A stretch of 64,000 bases of DNA from CAZWSX01 sp964636985 (GCA_964636985.1 CAZWSX010000024.1:1-64000); one strand, 5' to 3'; shown: positions 1-8,690, counted from the stretch's first letter. Translations and numbers: made by a program. Notes: generated by a model from the sequence alone, not told the origin.

Positions 1-96
1 CGCGCCATCCAATCGATTGCGAAGCAGCACTACACCGCATCTGCTATGGCCCGGCGTTGGGAGAAGTGGCTCACCGGGACATTCGCTCAGCGCTAA
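1..96 (+). CDS. C-terminal fragment of a gene running in from the left edge
   Basis: The first frame is open from base 1 and ends at a TAA at 94-96, giving 31 residues with basic and aromatic character and no start codon inside the window. The peptide looks like the end of a soluble enzyme (a glycosyltransferase tail is conceivable), but there is too little to assign. Its stop overlaps the stop of the convergent minus-strand gene by a few bases, which suggests that both ends are genuine. No function can be stated. Confidence 0.5.
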   Translation, partial: RAIQSIAKQHYTASAMARRWEKWLTGTFAQR

Positions 97-743
97 CGTA
101 CCATCTCCTCAAACCCATATCGCCGCGCAAACCACTCCGCAAACCGTTCTGATCGGGCTCGCGATGAGTTAGGGTTAAAGCGATCCACATGGTGGCCGAT
201 CTCGTGGATCAAAACGTCCCAAAGATAGAAGCGGCGGAGCGATTCTGGAGTGAAATGATAATTCCATCCATCTGATCCATGCGTTTTGGTGACGCCCGAA
301 CGCTCGTAGGCATATATCTGCGATGCCGTCAGCGGCCCGGGCACCCACGTCAATCTTCGCCGAGGGTATGCAAAGAGGTAGATGGAACAATTGCGATAGT
401 CGTAGCAGCCATAGGCCCACATTGCCTGGAAGGCCGACTTATCTTGCCGGGCTGTGCCCCCCATCAGCGCGATGCGCCTCAGGCCCACCAGCATTTCGCG
501 CGGGAACCGCTCGAGCATCGTCACTACGTCCTGGCAATCGAAAGGCCGCTCGAACGCTTGGTGGAGCGGCAGCGCCAGCAGGTCTATCGACGTGGCGTCA
601 GGCAACGGTAAGACCGCCTCGGGACGCTGACGACTCACGGCACTTATCTCGCTGTACTGTGGGGCGTAACGAGCCCAATTCGTGAACTTCGACCGCGAAT
701 AGACACTCGAACGACCCGCGCTCGGTCTGGCATATCGGCTCAT
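93..743 (-). CDS. Predicted HExxH zinc metalloprotein, unknown function
   Basis: A 216-residue protein. The key feature is the zincin motif HEIGHH at residues 180-185, followed by VDRF and, 14-18 residues on, by acidic residues in SERFAEWF (E199, E203) that could supply a third zinc ligand. This is the usual arrangement of HExxH metallopeptidases, here placed unusually near the C-terminus. No signal peptide or membrane segment is evident. The frame stays open further upstream, to 1028, but that extension would overlap the divergent LRR gene and is arginine/proline-rich without domain character, so I chose the ATG at 743. Peptidase activity is inferred from the motif alone. The gene is divergent from the LRR gene and convergent with the fragment at the left edge. 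Confidence 0.6.
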   Translation of the reverse strand: MSRYARPSAGRSSVYSRSKFTNWARYAPQYSEISAVSRQRPEAVLPLPDATSIDLLALPLHQAFERPFDCQDVVTMLERFPREMLVGLRRIALMGGTARQDKSAFQAMWAYGCYDYRNCSIYLFAYPRRRLTWVPGPLTASQIYAYERSGVTKTHGSDGWNYHFTPESLRRFYLWDVLIHEIGHHVDRFNPNSSRARSERFAEWFARRYGFEEMVR

Positions 744-935
744 GGCAATCCACCGTGAGAAGGGCAAGCGGTAGCTCAATCCTGGCACTGGACACAAAGG
801 GGCCGTGGCAGGTTCGCGGAATGCCACAATCTGCGAAACTCCCCGCGCGTTGCGTTGTTTGGATTGGAGGAGTTCTAATAACGGCGACGGCAACCTTGTA
901 TGACTCGGCAAGGTCCCACCATTTGGGGCAGTATT

Positions 936-2684
936 ATGTCGGCCAGTCCCGCGACGCCCGCATCTTTCAAGACGCGCTGGTATGTGCCAACGGTCAACAA
1001 GCTTTTGTTCGGCGTCTTGCTCGCTCAATTCTCTCTGTTCTTTTCGCAGTGGTTCCGGTGGTTCGAGTTCAATCGGAACAAAGGCTACACCGTGCTGGTC
1101 ACCATTGCCGTGTCGGCAATTTTGATTGCGCTGGTGCTGCTGGGGGTTGGCGTCACTTGGCTATTCTGGCGCAGGCGACAATTCACGCTGATGGGTCTGC
1201 TTCTGCTTTGCACTGCCATTGCCTTTCCGTGCGGCTGGTTCTTTCAGGAATGGGAATTCGCCAAGCGGCAGGAGAAGTTCATCCACGACTTTTCGTCGCG
1301 CAGCCATATCGAAGCCTTTTCATCTTTGAAGGAGCCGGCGCCTTGGCCCTTGTCCGAACTGCCGCGAGACTTTTTCATCCACGTCCGCCGCATCGGATGT
1401 AAAGATCTTATCGACGCCGACTTGGAACTGATCTCGCACTTCACCGAACTCGAAGGGATCTGGCTGGGAAGCAGCCCTGTGACCGATGCCGGGCTGAAGC
1501 ACCTGGCGCGTTTGAAGGAACTACGAACCATCGACCTGGCCGATACCAAAATCACGGACGCCGGCCTCTCCTACTTAAAACGCAACGAACAACTCCGGCA
1601 TCTGGGCTTGCGTAACACCTTGGTTACCGATGCGGGACTGGCGCACACAGCGCCGTTCAGGCAACTCGATTATGTCGACCTCCAAGGCACGCCCGTGACG
1701 GGTGAAGGCCTGGGGCACCTCGGTCAGGCTCGGACTATTATCCTGGCCGGTACCAAAGTGAATGAGGCAGGCCTGTTGCGACTGAAGGAAAGCAAGTGGT
1801 TGCGATCGCTCAACCTGCGCGGTACCGGCATCAACGACGCCGATATAGCCCACGTGCAAGCGATGACGCAACTGAGCACGCTCAATCTCGATGGCACGCA
1901 AATAACCGATGCCGGCCTCAAACGTCTTTCCGACTTGCAACAGCTCGAGGAACTCAACCTCTCACGGACCAGCATCACCGACGCCGGGCTGGCGCATCTT
2001 GCCGGATGCATGCGGCTGTTCCGCTTAGACCTTGAAGAAACGCCTATCACGGGTGCAGGATTAGAGCACTTGAAGAAGATTCCGCAGCTCGGTTGGATCA
2101 ACCTCAGCGGGTCGAAGGTCGACGAAGCGGGCCTGCAAACCTTAGCAGGCGATTCGAGGTTGACTGGACTGATGCTCCAACAGACCGAGATTGGCGATGA
2201 AAGCCTCGTCCATTTAATGGGATGCGACAAGCTCGAGCAGCTCGATTTGCGTGGTACCCAGGTCACCGATCACGGCCTTCGCCATCTTCAATCGATGCGA
2301 TTGAAGGGCCTTTGGCTCGATGGGCCCAGCATTTCGAACAGGGGATTAGGAGAACTCGAGATGATCGACACGTTAGAGGAGCTTTCTCTCGACAACACAA
2401 ATATTAGCGATTCAGGACTTCTGCACCTCTGGTTGGCGGGCGAACTCAAGGGGCTTTCACTTGCCAACACGTCGGTCACTGATAGGGGGCTGGGGAGATT
2501 GATGCGGTGCAAAAATCTAGAGACGCTCGACCTTCGCGGAACGCTCGTCACCGATGCCGGCCTCAAACCGCTAACGGGCCTTACAAAACTCCGCTGGCTC
2601 TACGCTGCCGATACCAAAATCACAACAGCCGGGCGAGATACTCTCCAGGCCGCCATCCCCGGCCTCGTGGTCGAGTTACCGTAG
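936..2684 (+). CDS. Membrane-anchored leucine-rich-repeat protein (paralogue 1)
   Basis: A 582-residue protein. An N-terminal block of about 100 residues carries three hydrophobic segments (about 20-38, 50-78 and 84-102), the last containing the family motif FPCGW. From about residue 150 to the end there are roughly sixteen 24-residue leucine-rich repeats of the TDAGLxxL...LDLxGT type. The LRR part is presumably a protein-interaction surface; which side of the membrane it faces is not clear. The start at 936 (MSASP) aligns with the starts of the related proteins at 3644 and 31430, all of which then read (K/T)xRWYxxTxxK; an earlier in-frame ATG at 900 is less likely. This is the longest of four proteins in the window sharing this N-terminal block. 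The ligand is unknown. Confidence 0.85.
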   Translation: MSASPATPASFKTRWYVPTVNKLLFGVLLAQFSLFFSQWFRWFEFNRNKGYTVLVTIAVSAILIALVLLGVGVTWLFWRRRQFTLMGLLLLCTAIAFPCGWFFQEWEFAKRQEKFIHDFSSRSHIEAFSSLKEPAPWPLSELPRDFFIHVRRIGCKDLIDADLELISHFTELEGIWLGSSPVTDAGLKHLARLKELRTIDLADTKITDAGLSYLKRNEQLRHLGLRNTLVTDAGLAHTAPFRQLDYVDLQGTPVTGEGLGHLGQARTIILAGTKVNEAGLLRLKESKWLRSLNLRGTGINDADIAHVQAMTQLSTLNLDGTQITDAGLKRLSDLQQLEELNLSRTSITDAGLAHLAGCMRLFRLDLEETPITGAGLEHLKKIPQLGWINLSGSKVDEAGLQTLAGDSRLTGLMLQQTEIGDESLVHLMGCDKLEQLDLRGTQVTDHGLRHLQSMRLKGLWLDGPSISNRGLGELEMIDTLEELSLDNTNISDSGLLHLWLAGELKGLSLANTSVTDRGLGRLMRCKNLETLDLRGTLVTDAGLKPLTGLTKLRWLYAADTKITTAGRDTLQAAIPGLVVELP

Positions 2685-2793
2685 AGAGAACTGGATTAAC
2701 CGCGAAGCAACTCTTCACTCCACCATTGCTGCTGTTTGTCATCTAAAATCGTCGATGAGTCGAAATACTAGGATGACGCACTCTGAGGCGACA

Positions 2794-3525
2794 ATGGATA
2801 GGAACGATGGCCCAACCAAACGATGGTTTTCCGTGTGGTTCGTGGTTTACCTCTTCCTCACCGCACTGATGTGCCTTGGTTGCTATTTTGCCGGGCATCG
2901 CCGCGGCTTTCGCGATGGCGAAATTGAGCAGCTCAAGAACGACCAGTCCAGGCTCGCGTTCGCTCCCGCAACGCTAGTGAGCTACGACGTGAGCGATATC
3001 TACGAATGGAACCTAGATAAACTCGGCGGTCCGCCTGTCTCCAGGCCCTACACCGCTGGCATTATCGACATGATCCAGCGAGAGTTCCCAGGACTTAAGT
3101 GGGGCGGCCGTGGGGAAACTCCTCGCATAGTGTGGGCGAACAAATCGATCGAAGTCACCGCCAACGACTACATCCACATGCGAGTGACCACGATTTTGGA
3201 TACCTGGCGCAAGGAACATCTTCCTCCCGACTACCAGAAGACGACGCGCGAGTACGACGTTTCCGGCTTGCTGCCGTCGATCCCACCCGAGCGCGACCAG
3301 GTACAGCGCGAACGCGCCGACTCCGACTTTCAAACACTGATAACCGCCGTCGAACAATTCGTCCGCCCAAAAATCGGCGATAAACTTAGGCCCGGCAAGG
3401 ACCTCAACGCAAATACGAGTGCCAACAGCCTCAACATCAAAGCGAAAGAAGAAACACACCAGCAGGTTACCGACGTCCTGAAAATCCTACGCGCAATCAA
3501 GTTCGGCGAGCCACCAGAAAAGTAG
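2794..3525 (+). CDS. Membrane-anchored protein with two secretin-N/STN-like repeats
   Basis: A 243-residue protein with a short basic N-terminus, one transmembrane helix (about residues 12-34) and a mostly extracytoplasmic body. The body contains two related units: each begins YDVS followed by (D/G)(I/L) and ends with a segment of the type HxxVTxxLxxxR (VTTILDTWRK; VTDVLKILRAIK). This pattern is common in planctomycete proteins and resembles the short N-domains of secretins, but no secretin barrel follows. The ATG at 2794 is preceded by GAGG at suitable distance; ATGs at 2755 and 2773 are alternatives. It sits between two LRR membrane proteins. A GC-rich stem (GACCGC/GCGGTC) follows the stop immediately at 3526-3545, without a T tract. 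Function unknown. Confidence 0.75.
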   Translation: MDRNDGPTKRWFSVWFVVYLFLTALMCLGCYFAGHRRGFRDGEIEQLKNDQSRLAFAPATLVSYDVSDIYEWNLDKLGGPPVSRPYTAGIIDMIQREFPGLKWGGRGETPRIVWANKSIEVTANDYIHMRVTTILDTWRKEHLPPDYQKTTREYDVSGLLPSIPPERDQVQRERADSDFQTLITAVEQFVRPKIGDKLRPGKDLNANTSANSLNIKAKEETHQQVTDVLKILRAIKFGEPPEK

Positions 3526-3643
3526 GACCGCTCTCCTCGGCGGTCTCCGGATAGCGTGGCGCTTTCGGAACGGGTTGCGTTCTAAGCAGGGCCGCGGTTC
3601 GCCTTGTGCGACGCAGGAAAGTCGCACCATAAAGGGCAGGGGC

Positions 3644-4645
3644 ATGTCGGACAACTCTTCCGCAATTCAACCAACACCACGCAAGCCGCGTTGGTATGCC
3701 CTAACTCCGAGCAAAGTCTTGGCTTTCGTCCTGCTCGTGCAGTTATTCCTCTTTCTTTCCGCCGGCTCTTTTCCGTGGTGGTTCAAGCTGCCACAGGCCT
3801 TTGCGATCCTCGTCGCAGTTGCGGTGACGGCGTTTTGTTTGCTCCTGTTGGCAGCTTGGGTATTGGTTGGCTGGATCTTTAAAGCGAAACGGCAGTTCGG
3901 CCTGGCGGCGTTGCTGCTGGCGGTTTTGGCAGTGGCATTTCCATGCGGCTGGCTTGCGAGGCAATTCGACTTGGTTCGACAGCGGCAACAACTTGCAGCG
4001 ACACTCGGATCGCACAACGCCTACTTGTCTTACTACGGTCCTTCGTCCGAGCGATTGATTGACCTACTGGGGTTGAGGGCTCGCAAGTATCTGGTGTCGA
4101 TGCTCGGGCAAGATTTCTTCACCGAAGTCACCCACATCGACATGGTGCGAGCCACCGAGGCTGACCTGGAGATCCTGCAGCAGTTCCCTCGTTTGCAGTT
4201 TCTCACCCTCACGGAGTCTGATGTGACGGACGCAGGCTTGGAGCATCTTCGGAATCTGCGAGCCATGCAGGCAATCACTCTAGAAGGAACGACGGTTTCC
4301 GCTGCCGGACTGGCACACCTTCGCGACATGCCCAAATTAAGAGGGCTCACTCTCGGAGGCCGGGACATTTCGGATGCACACCTTAAACGCATTACGGAAC
4401 TCGCATTGACGGGCCTCACGCTCAATGAATGCAGGATCACCGACCAAGGAATGGCGGAACTCAGACAACTAAGGCAGTTGCGACGATTGAGGTTGCGAGC
4501 AGTCCCAGTCACCGACCTGGGGCTCGAGGAGATTGGAAAATGCCAGCAATTGACGTATCTCGACCTCGTCCAAGTCCAAGTCACAGGCGAAGGCCTGAGA
4601 AAAGTGCGGGAAGCCTTGCCGGAGTGCAAGGTTTATCACCGATAG
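3644..4645 (+). CDS. Membrane-anchored leucine-rich-repeat protein (paralogue 2)
   Basis: A 333-residue protein. The N-terminal block matches the other LRR paralogues: PRWYALTPSK, then hydrophobic segments, then the motif QFGLAALLL and AFPCGW, followed by a charged LARQFD segment. About six LRR units follow (VTDAGLEHL, VSAAGLAHL, ITDQGMAEL, VTDLGLEEI, VTGEGLRKV), closing with ALPECKV, a capping sequence shared with the paralogue ending at 27507. The chosen ATG at 3644 follows a purine-rich GCAGGGG and aligns with the paralogue starts; the frame is open upstream to 3575. It was probably derived by duplication from the same ancestor as the gene at 936. Confidence 0.85.
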   Translation: MSDNSSAIQPTPRKPRWYALTPSKVLAFVLLVQLFLFLSAGSFPWWFKLPQAFAILVAVAVTAFCLLLLAAWVLVGWIFKAKRQFGLAALLLAVLAVAFPCGWLARQFDLVRQRQQLAATLGSHNAYLSYYGPSSERLIDLLGLRARKYLVSMLGQDFFTEVTHIDMVRATEADLEILQQFPRLQFLTLTESDVTDAGLEHLRNLRAMQAITLEGTTVSAAGLAHLRDMPKLRGLTLGGRDISDAHLKRITELALTGLTLNECRITDQGMAELRQLRQLRRLRLRAVPVTDLGLEEIGKCQQLTYLDLVQVQVTGEGLRKVREALPECKVYHR

Positions 4646-4782
4646 GCCGTCTCCCCATCCCCCAATCTCCCCTTCTCCCACTCCACAGCGCAACGCGTTT
4701 CATGTTTTTCTAGCAATGCAATACGTGCGTGGCGTAAGATAGGAGATACCACTCCTCTCGCGGCGATTCATGGAGCGATGCC

Positions 4783-5397
4783 ATGACGACACAGGCTCCT
4801 CTTCCACCTTTGCCGTATCCTCGCCCGCAACGAAGCGAAACGCTCCCTGCGCGGCGTCGCGTGACGTTACGAGTGCCGGTCCCCGATCTTCGCAAGCGGG
4901 GAACGTGGATTCGTTTGGGATGCGTCGTCGCCGCCGGCACCATCGTGCTGATCGTCGCCAGTGCCCTCATGCAGCGGCGCGTCTTCGAGCGCGAACTGCG
5001 AATCGCTTCGGCGTTAGAACGTTTAGGGGGCAGCGTCCAATGGGGGCAACCCGAGAACAGCTATCCCCAACTCGTCGCCATGGACTTCCGCGGTTCGATC
5101 GGCATGCGCGAGCGCGACTTGCTCGACATGATTCCGTACGCAGAGAAGAAGAGGCTGCATCTTTCCCAAGTCACCATTGGGCGCGAGCAGCTCCTCTCGC
5201 CGATTTTGGCTGAATTGCCTCCCAGCCGCGTGCTGCGCGTCGAATCGGCATCCGTTGGGCCCCGAGCCGTGAACGCCATCCTGATCGGAAATCGCTACCA
5301 GCAAATCGTCTTCCACAATTGCGAGGTTGCGCCGGAGGCAAAAGAAGTTCTCGCGAACTTCGCCCCTCAAAGAGTCCAGTACACAGCGTCGCGGTAG
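4783..5397 (+). CDS. Hypothetical single-pass membrane protein
   Basis: A 204-residue protein with a proline-rich cytoplasmic N-terminus (about 40 residues), a basic stretch (RKRGTWIR) and one transmembrane helix at about residues 45-63, followed by a soluble domain of about 140 residues with alternating hydrophobic pattern. In its second half, segments such as RVLRVESASVG and QIVFHNCEVAPEA resemble the strand-turn rhythm of degenerate leucine-rich repeats, but this is not strong enough to name. The start at 4783 is supported by GGAG eight bases upstream. It lies between the LRR gene and the HtrA-like gene, same strand. Function unknown. Confidence 0.65.
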   Translation: MTTQAPLPPLPYPRPQRSETLPARRRVTLRVPVPDLRKRGTWIRLGCVVAAGTIVLIVASALMQRRVFERELRIASALERLGGSVQWGQPENSYPQLVAMDFRGSIGMRERDLLDMIPYAEKKRLHLSQVTIGREQLLSPILAELPPSRVLRVESASVGPRAVNAILIGNRYQQIVFHNCEVAPEAKEVLANFAPQRVQYTASR

Positions 5398-5449
5398 TGG
5401 TTCACGTTGAAGTTTCGCGGTCCTGAAGCGCTAGTGCTAGAATGCGGGC

Positions 5450-5557
5450 ATGAGGCTATTCCGCCACGACCCCAACACGCTTTGGCCAACATCGTTTATC
5501 GACTGGCTGGTTATTCTGGCCCTGCTTGCGATTGCGGCAACCGGGCTACTTTGTTGA
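5450..5557 (+). CDS. Possible 35-residue membrane peptide
   Basis: ATG at 5450 to TGA at 5555-5557. The translation is a short polar head (MRLFRHDPNTLWP) followed by a strongly hydrophobic segment (WLVILALLAIAATGLL) long enough to cross a membrane. No convincing ribosome binding site is visible. The rest of the 5398-5731 gap shows no other gene. It may be a real small membrane protein like those at 14617-15348, or a chance open frame. Confidence 0.35.
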   Translation: MRLFRHDPNTLWPTSFIDWLVILALLAIAATGLLC

Positions 5558-5731
5558 TGTGACACGACACGCGACTACCAGCGGCGTCGCCGCGCTAGTT
5601 GTTACAGACGCATCTCTCTGGCGATTTAAGGCCGATTGTCGCATTGGCGTTTCGGGGGGCATCCTGCCCGATTTGCCACCGCCTTTGCCTGCGCATACGA
5701 TTCCTGCAAATGGATTGAAAGGAACTCCTCT

Positions 5732-6778
5732 ATGCCTGGCCCAGATTCATATTTTCCCGTGTCGGATTCCGCCAACCAAAGTGACGACCGAGATGGCAAG
5801 CTGAACAAGCGCGACCCGCAGGAAGACCCCAAGCAGCAGCCGCCACGAGAGAGCGGCGGTTCGCCTCCATCCGACAGCGACCTGCTGGATGCCTACTCGC
5901 AAGCCGTCGTCAATGTCGTCGACAAGGTCTCGTCGGCAGTGATCAGCGTAACCGGCGAAGGAGGCGGCTCCGGCTCGGGCTTCATCATCCAGCCGGTCGG
6001 ATTTGCGATCACCAACAGCCACGTAGTCGGCGGACGGCAACGGATGACCGCTCAGACGGACGAAGGAGATCGCATCGACGCGCAAGTCGTGGGCGATGAT
6101 CCAGCCACTGATATTGCTGTCCTGCGGCTCGCCGCGCGCGAGCTGCCGGCCGTGGAGTTAGGCGATTCCAACGCCGTCCGCGTGGGGCAACTCGTGATCG
6201 CGATGGGCAGCCCGCTGGGACTGCATTCCACCGTTTCGACGGGCATCATCAGCACGACCGGCCGAACGCTCCGCGGCAGCGACGGCCGCTTGATCGAAAA
6301 CGTCATCCAGCACACGGCCCCGATCAATCCCGGCAACAGCGGCGGCCCGCTGGTTGATTCGCGCGGCCGCGTCATCGGAGTAAACACGGCCATGATCGCC
6401 ATGGCACAAGGGCTGGGCTTCGCGATCTCCGGCAAAACGGCCGAATGGGTCGCTGCCGAGATTCTTGCGCACGGCCGCGTGCGGCGCCGCCAGCTAGGAG
6501 TTTCGGCAACCGTCGAACGACTCCCCAAATCGTTCGTCCGCGAGTTCGACCTGTTCACCGACCAAGTCGTGCGAGTCATGGAAGTCTCGCCGCAGAGCGT
6601 CGCCCAAAAGAGCGGCATCCGATCCTACGACATCATCGTCGCCATCAACGACCGCCTCGTCACCAGCGTCGACGACATCCATCGCCTCCTCACAGCTATC
6701 CCGCCGGAAGTGCCGCTCGTTATCACATTGTTGCGAGATCGCAAAAAGCTCGATGTAGAAGTCAGCTGGCCGCAGTAA
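5732..6778 (+). CDS. HtrA/DegP-like trypsin-family serine protease with one PDZ domain
   Basis: A 348-residue protein. Residues 1-50 are polar and acidic, then comes a chymotrypsin-fold protease domain with a complete triad: His97 in TNSHVVG, Asp127 in PATDIAVLRL and Ser203 in NPGNSGGPL. A PDZ domain follows at about 255-340 (SGIRSYDIIVAINDRLV). The start is fixed by AAAGGA at 5718-5723, eight bases before ATG 5732; the frame is open further upstream but that part is not protein-like. Classic DegP/DegS proteins carry a signal peptide or membrane anchor; none is visible here, so a cytoplasmic location is likely unless export uses another route. Family role: protein quality control by cleavage of unfolded proteins. 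Single-PDZ architecture is like DegS or HhoB. Confidence 0.88.
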   Translation: MPGPDSYFPVSDSANQSDDRDGKLNKRDPQEDPKQQPPRESGGSPPSDSDLLDAYSQAVVNVVDKVSSAVISVTGEGGGSGSGFIIQPVGFAITNSHVVGGRQRMTAQTDEGDRIDAQVVGDDPATDIAVLRLAARELPAVELGDSNAVRVGQLVIAMGSPLGLHSTVSTGIISTTGRTLRGSDGRLIENVIQHTAPINPGNSGGPLVDSRGRVIGVNTAMIAMAQGLGFAISGKTAEWVAAEILAHGRVRRRQLGVSATVERLPKSFVREFDLFTDQVVRVMEVSPQSVAQKSGIRSYDIIVAINDRLVTSVDDIHRLLTAIPPEVPLVITLLRDRKKLDVEVSWPQ

Positions 6779-6781
6779 TTC

Positions 6782-6926
6782 AGCACGGAGCCCCGGAGGA
6801 ACCGGAGAAGACAAGGAAAGTAGCACGGACATTCCTGTCCGTGCGAAGTCCGGCATCCAACCCAGAACTCGCTGCTTTCAAGGGAATGACAACTTCCTTC
6901 CCCCTCTCCGGGTCTCCGCGGTGAGA
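6782..6926. repeat. MITE-like composite intergenic element, copy 1
   Basis: Purine-rich left arm (6782-6813, built on GCACGGAG, CCCGGAG and ACCGGAG) and, at 6903-6924, the inverse-complement arm (CTCTCC, GGGTCTCC, GCGGTG). Between them lies the perfect hairpin at 6823-6844. It fills the gap between two convergent genes. The same arms recur at 7498-7678, 11178-11402, 14312-14486 and 22032-22224. Confidence 0.7.
6823..6844. repeat. Short hairpin repeat (family R1), copy a
   Basis: Perfect 9-bp stem GCACGGACA / TGTCCGTGC with loop TTCC, preceded by AAAGTA. Other copies are at 7622, 11228, 15376, 30356, 31161 and 55460, always intergenic. Confidence 0.8.
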
Positions 6927-6927
6927 C

Positions 6928-7461
6928 TTACTCCTCCTCTTCCTCTCCGACCCAGATCAACCCGCATCGCAGCATCGCGCTGTTAAGCAACTCCACCGAA
7001 CGCCGCCCGATGGTGTGGGTGGCCGCGACTTTCGGCTTGGGGATTTGCGAGAGTTGCTTGAGCGTCGCCACCGGGAAGACATGCATCAGCATGGCCGCCG
7101 TTTGTTCGTCGACGATCCGATCGAGTTCCGTGTGCGGCCCCAGCGGCAGACCGAAGCCAATTTGCAAGCGATGCAGCCCATCGGCGAACGCTTCCCGCGC
7201 TTCCAGGAACTTGCCGTGCGAAACGCACACCGCGCAGCGCCGCAGCATGATGCCGATATGCTCGACCAACTGGTCCCGCTCCTTCTCGACTTGAGCGACC
7301 AGGATCGACTCGACCAGGTCGAAGATCTCGTGGTAAACCTTCTCGGCCGCCTCGCGCTGCTCTTCGGCCGAGGGATTCCGGGCGACCGGATCGTATACCT
7401 CGGCCATCACCTCGCGAAGTCGCTTCCCCTTAACGACGCCCATCTGCTGACGCTGAACCAT
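6928..7461 (-). CDS. Hypothetical cytoplasmic protein, acidic tail
   Basis: A 177-residue protein without signal peptide or membrane helix. It is mostly helical in pattern, contains one CAVC pair in the middle (RRCAVCVSHGKFLEAREAF), and ends in six acidic residues (EEEEE after WVG). The start at 7461 has AAGGA at good spacing; a second ATG seven codons in is an alternative. I do not recognise the family. It is flanked on both sides by copies of the intergenic composite repeat, so it is probably transcribed alone. Confidence 0.6.
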   Translation of the reverse strand: MVQRQQMGVVKGKRLREVMAEVYDPVARNPSAEEQREAAEKVYHEIFDLVESILVAQVEKERDQLVEHIGIMLRRCAVCVSHGKFLEAREAFADGLHRLQIGFGLPLGPHTELDRIVDEQTAAMLMHVFPVATLKQLSQIPKPKVAATHTIGRRSVELLNSAMLRCGLIWVGEEEEE

Positions 7462-7497
7462 GTCGGTCTTCCTTGATGCGGAACTGTCAAAAACTGT

Positions 7498-7678
7498 TTT
7501 GCCACAGAGGGCACAGAGATCTCAGAGAGACCCCACTTCACAAATCAAAAATCAGCAATCATCAATCGATTAATCAACTTGTCTTGGGAGCAGCGCATCT
7601 CATGCGGGCTAGCCTCACCGTGCACGGACAGGAATGTCCGTGCTACTTTTTCCCTCTCCGCGCCTTCCGTGGCTACAA
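7498..7678. repeat. MITE-like composite intergenic element, copy 2
   Basis: Left arm 7501-7529 (GCCACAGAGGG, CACAGAG, CTCAGAG), an A/T-rich module at 7538-7580 (CACTTCACAAATCA type), an R1 hairpin at 7622-7643 in inverse orientation, and a right arm at 7650-7676 (CCCTCTCC, GCGCCTTCC, GTGGC). The gap 7462-7860 holds this element plus the R5 repeat to its right and no gene. Confidence 0.65.
7622..7643. repeat. Short hairpin repeat (family R1), copy b
   Basis: Same 9-bp stem as copy a, in the opposite orientation (loop GGAA). Confidence 0.8.
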
Positions 7679-7794
7679 AACGAACGTGAAGGCGGCCGCC
7701 GGCGCTCCTGCAACGCGACCTGCGGGCACCTTCCCCGCGCCTCCTTCGCCTTCACGTGTCGACATCCATGTCGGCGGCGACTCCATCGCTGCCA

Positions 7795-7880
7795 GAGGCT
7801 CCAGACTTCAGGCCCCAGGCTCCAGGAGACGATCGTCTCAAAAGCCCTGAAGCCTGAAGCCTATAGCCTGAAGCCTCTCT
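7795..7880. repeat. GCCTGAAGCC-type tandem repeat (family R5), left copy
   Basis: A run of variants of GCCTGAAGCC and its complement GGCTTCAGGC (for example at 7842-7877). It extends into the 3' end of the minus-strand gene that ends at 7861, so the last codons of that gene are made of repeat sequence. A second cluster lies beyond the other end of the same gene. Confidence 0.6.
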
Positions 7881-8562
7881 CCCTCTGCTCTTCGAACGGG
7901 ACAAATGTCGCCAGCAGCAACCCCGGCCGGAGTTCACGGCAATGAGCCTGGCACGTCACATTACCGGTAAAGCGCCGGCCGCTTTCGTGATCGGCTTCGA
8001 TGCGGCGGACGATGTCGAGTTCGTACTCGTCCCACTCGTCGGTTGGCAGGAGCGTGTCGATCAGCACGCAATCGTGTTCGTATTCTTCGACGGTCCACCA
8101 CTTCTCGCTCCGATCGGCGAGCGAGACGCTCACGCCTTGCGGCAAACAATACTTCGCAACGCGGGCGGAGATCGCTTCTTCGTCATCGTGCTGCGCATGC
8201 ACAATCGGGAGCGAAGTCAGCAGCTCGACGCGCACGCCCGACGCTTTGCAGTGGCCCCACAACACTGCTTCGCTTGGGCCGATGCTTGTGTGTCGGCGGA
8301 AGCGGCGGTGCGACAGCGGCAATCGCTCTATGTCGTCGACGTCGACCTCGCGCCATGCCCGCGACTCGCGGTCGACCTCCGTCCGCTGCCGCCACGCGGA
8401 AAGGCTATCGACCACGGCGACGACCGTCCCATCGGAGTTCCAGTCGGGCATCCGCACCAACGACTTCGCCTGGTCGGCCGCCTCCAAAACGAGCAAGAAC
8501 TTCTCCGTCGCCCGACTGGCGAGCAAAGCAGCGCCGTGTGTGGTGAGGTCGAGTTTGTTCAT
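7861..8562 (-). CDS. Hypothetical protein, C-terminus built from repeat sequence
   Basis: A 233-residue soluble protein with no signal peptide and no membrane helix. It has acidic and aromatic patches (WWTVEEYEHDCVLID, WDEYELDIVRRIE). I do not recognise a family. The gene is bracketed by clusters of the GCCTGAAGCC repeat on both sides; the final residues (GFRL and stop) are encoded by the repeat, so the natural C-terminus may have been replaced when the repeat inserted. The start is the ATG at 8562; no strong ribosome binding site is visible. Confidence 0.6.
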   Translation of the reverse strand: MNKLDLTTHGAALLASRATEKFLLVLEAADQAKSLVRMPDWNSDGTVVAVVDSLSAWRQRTEVDRESRAWREVDVDDIERLPLSHRRFRRHTSIGPSEAVLWGHCKASGVRVELLTSLPIVHAQHDDEEAISARVAKYCLPQGVSVSLADRSEKWWTVEEYEHDCVLIDTLLPTDEWDEYELDIVRRIEADHESGRRFTGNVTCQAHCRELRPGLLLATFVPFEEQRERGFRL

Positions 8563-8564
8563 GG

Positions 8565-8690
8565 AGGAAGGCTCCAGGCTTTAGGCGTCGGGCTTCAGGG
8601 GGGTAAGAGGCATGGTGTCGCTTGGGTGGCAAGTACGTGGTTCCTGTCTCGTCCTGGGGCCTGAAGCCTGGAGCCTGACGCCTCCACCAG
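8565..8690. repeat. GCCTGAAGCC-type repeat (family R5), right copy
   Basis: Two clusters, 8569-8603 (GGCTCCAGGCTT, GGGCTTCAGG) and 8656-8685 (GGGGCCTGAAGCC, TGGAGCC), partly inverse to one another. Together with 7795-7880 they flank the gene at 7861-8562. Confidence 0.6.

Noticed and set aside
2755..2793. Longer N-terminus for the secretin-N-like protein
   Set aside because: Two earlier ATGs are in frame, but only ATG 2794 has a GAGG site and begins directly before the membrane helix; kept as alternatives only.
7795..7880. Possible CRISPR array (repeated GCCTGAAGCC units)
   Set aside because: Units are only about 10 bases, adjoin without spacers, vary, and no cas gene is present; a simple dispersed repeat.
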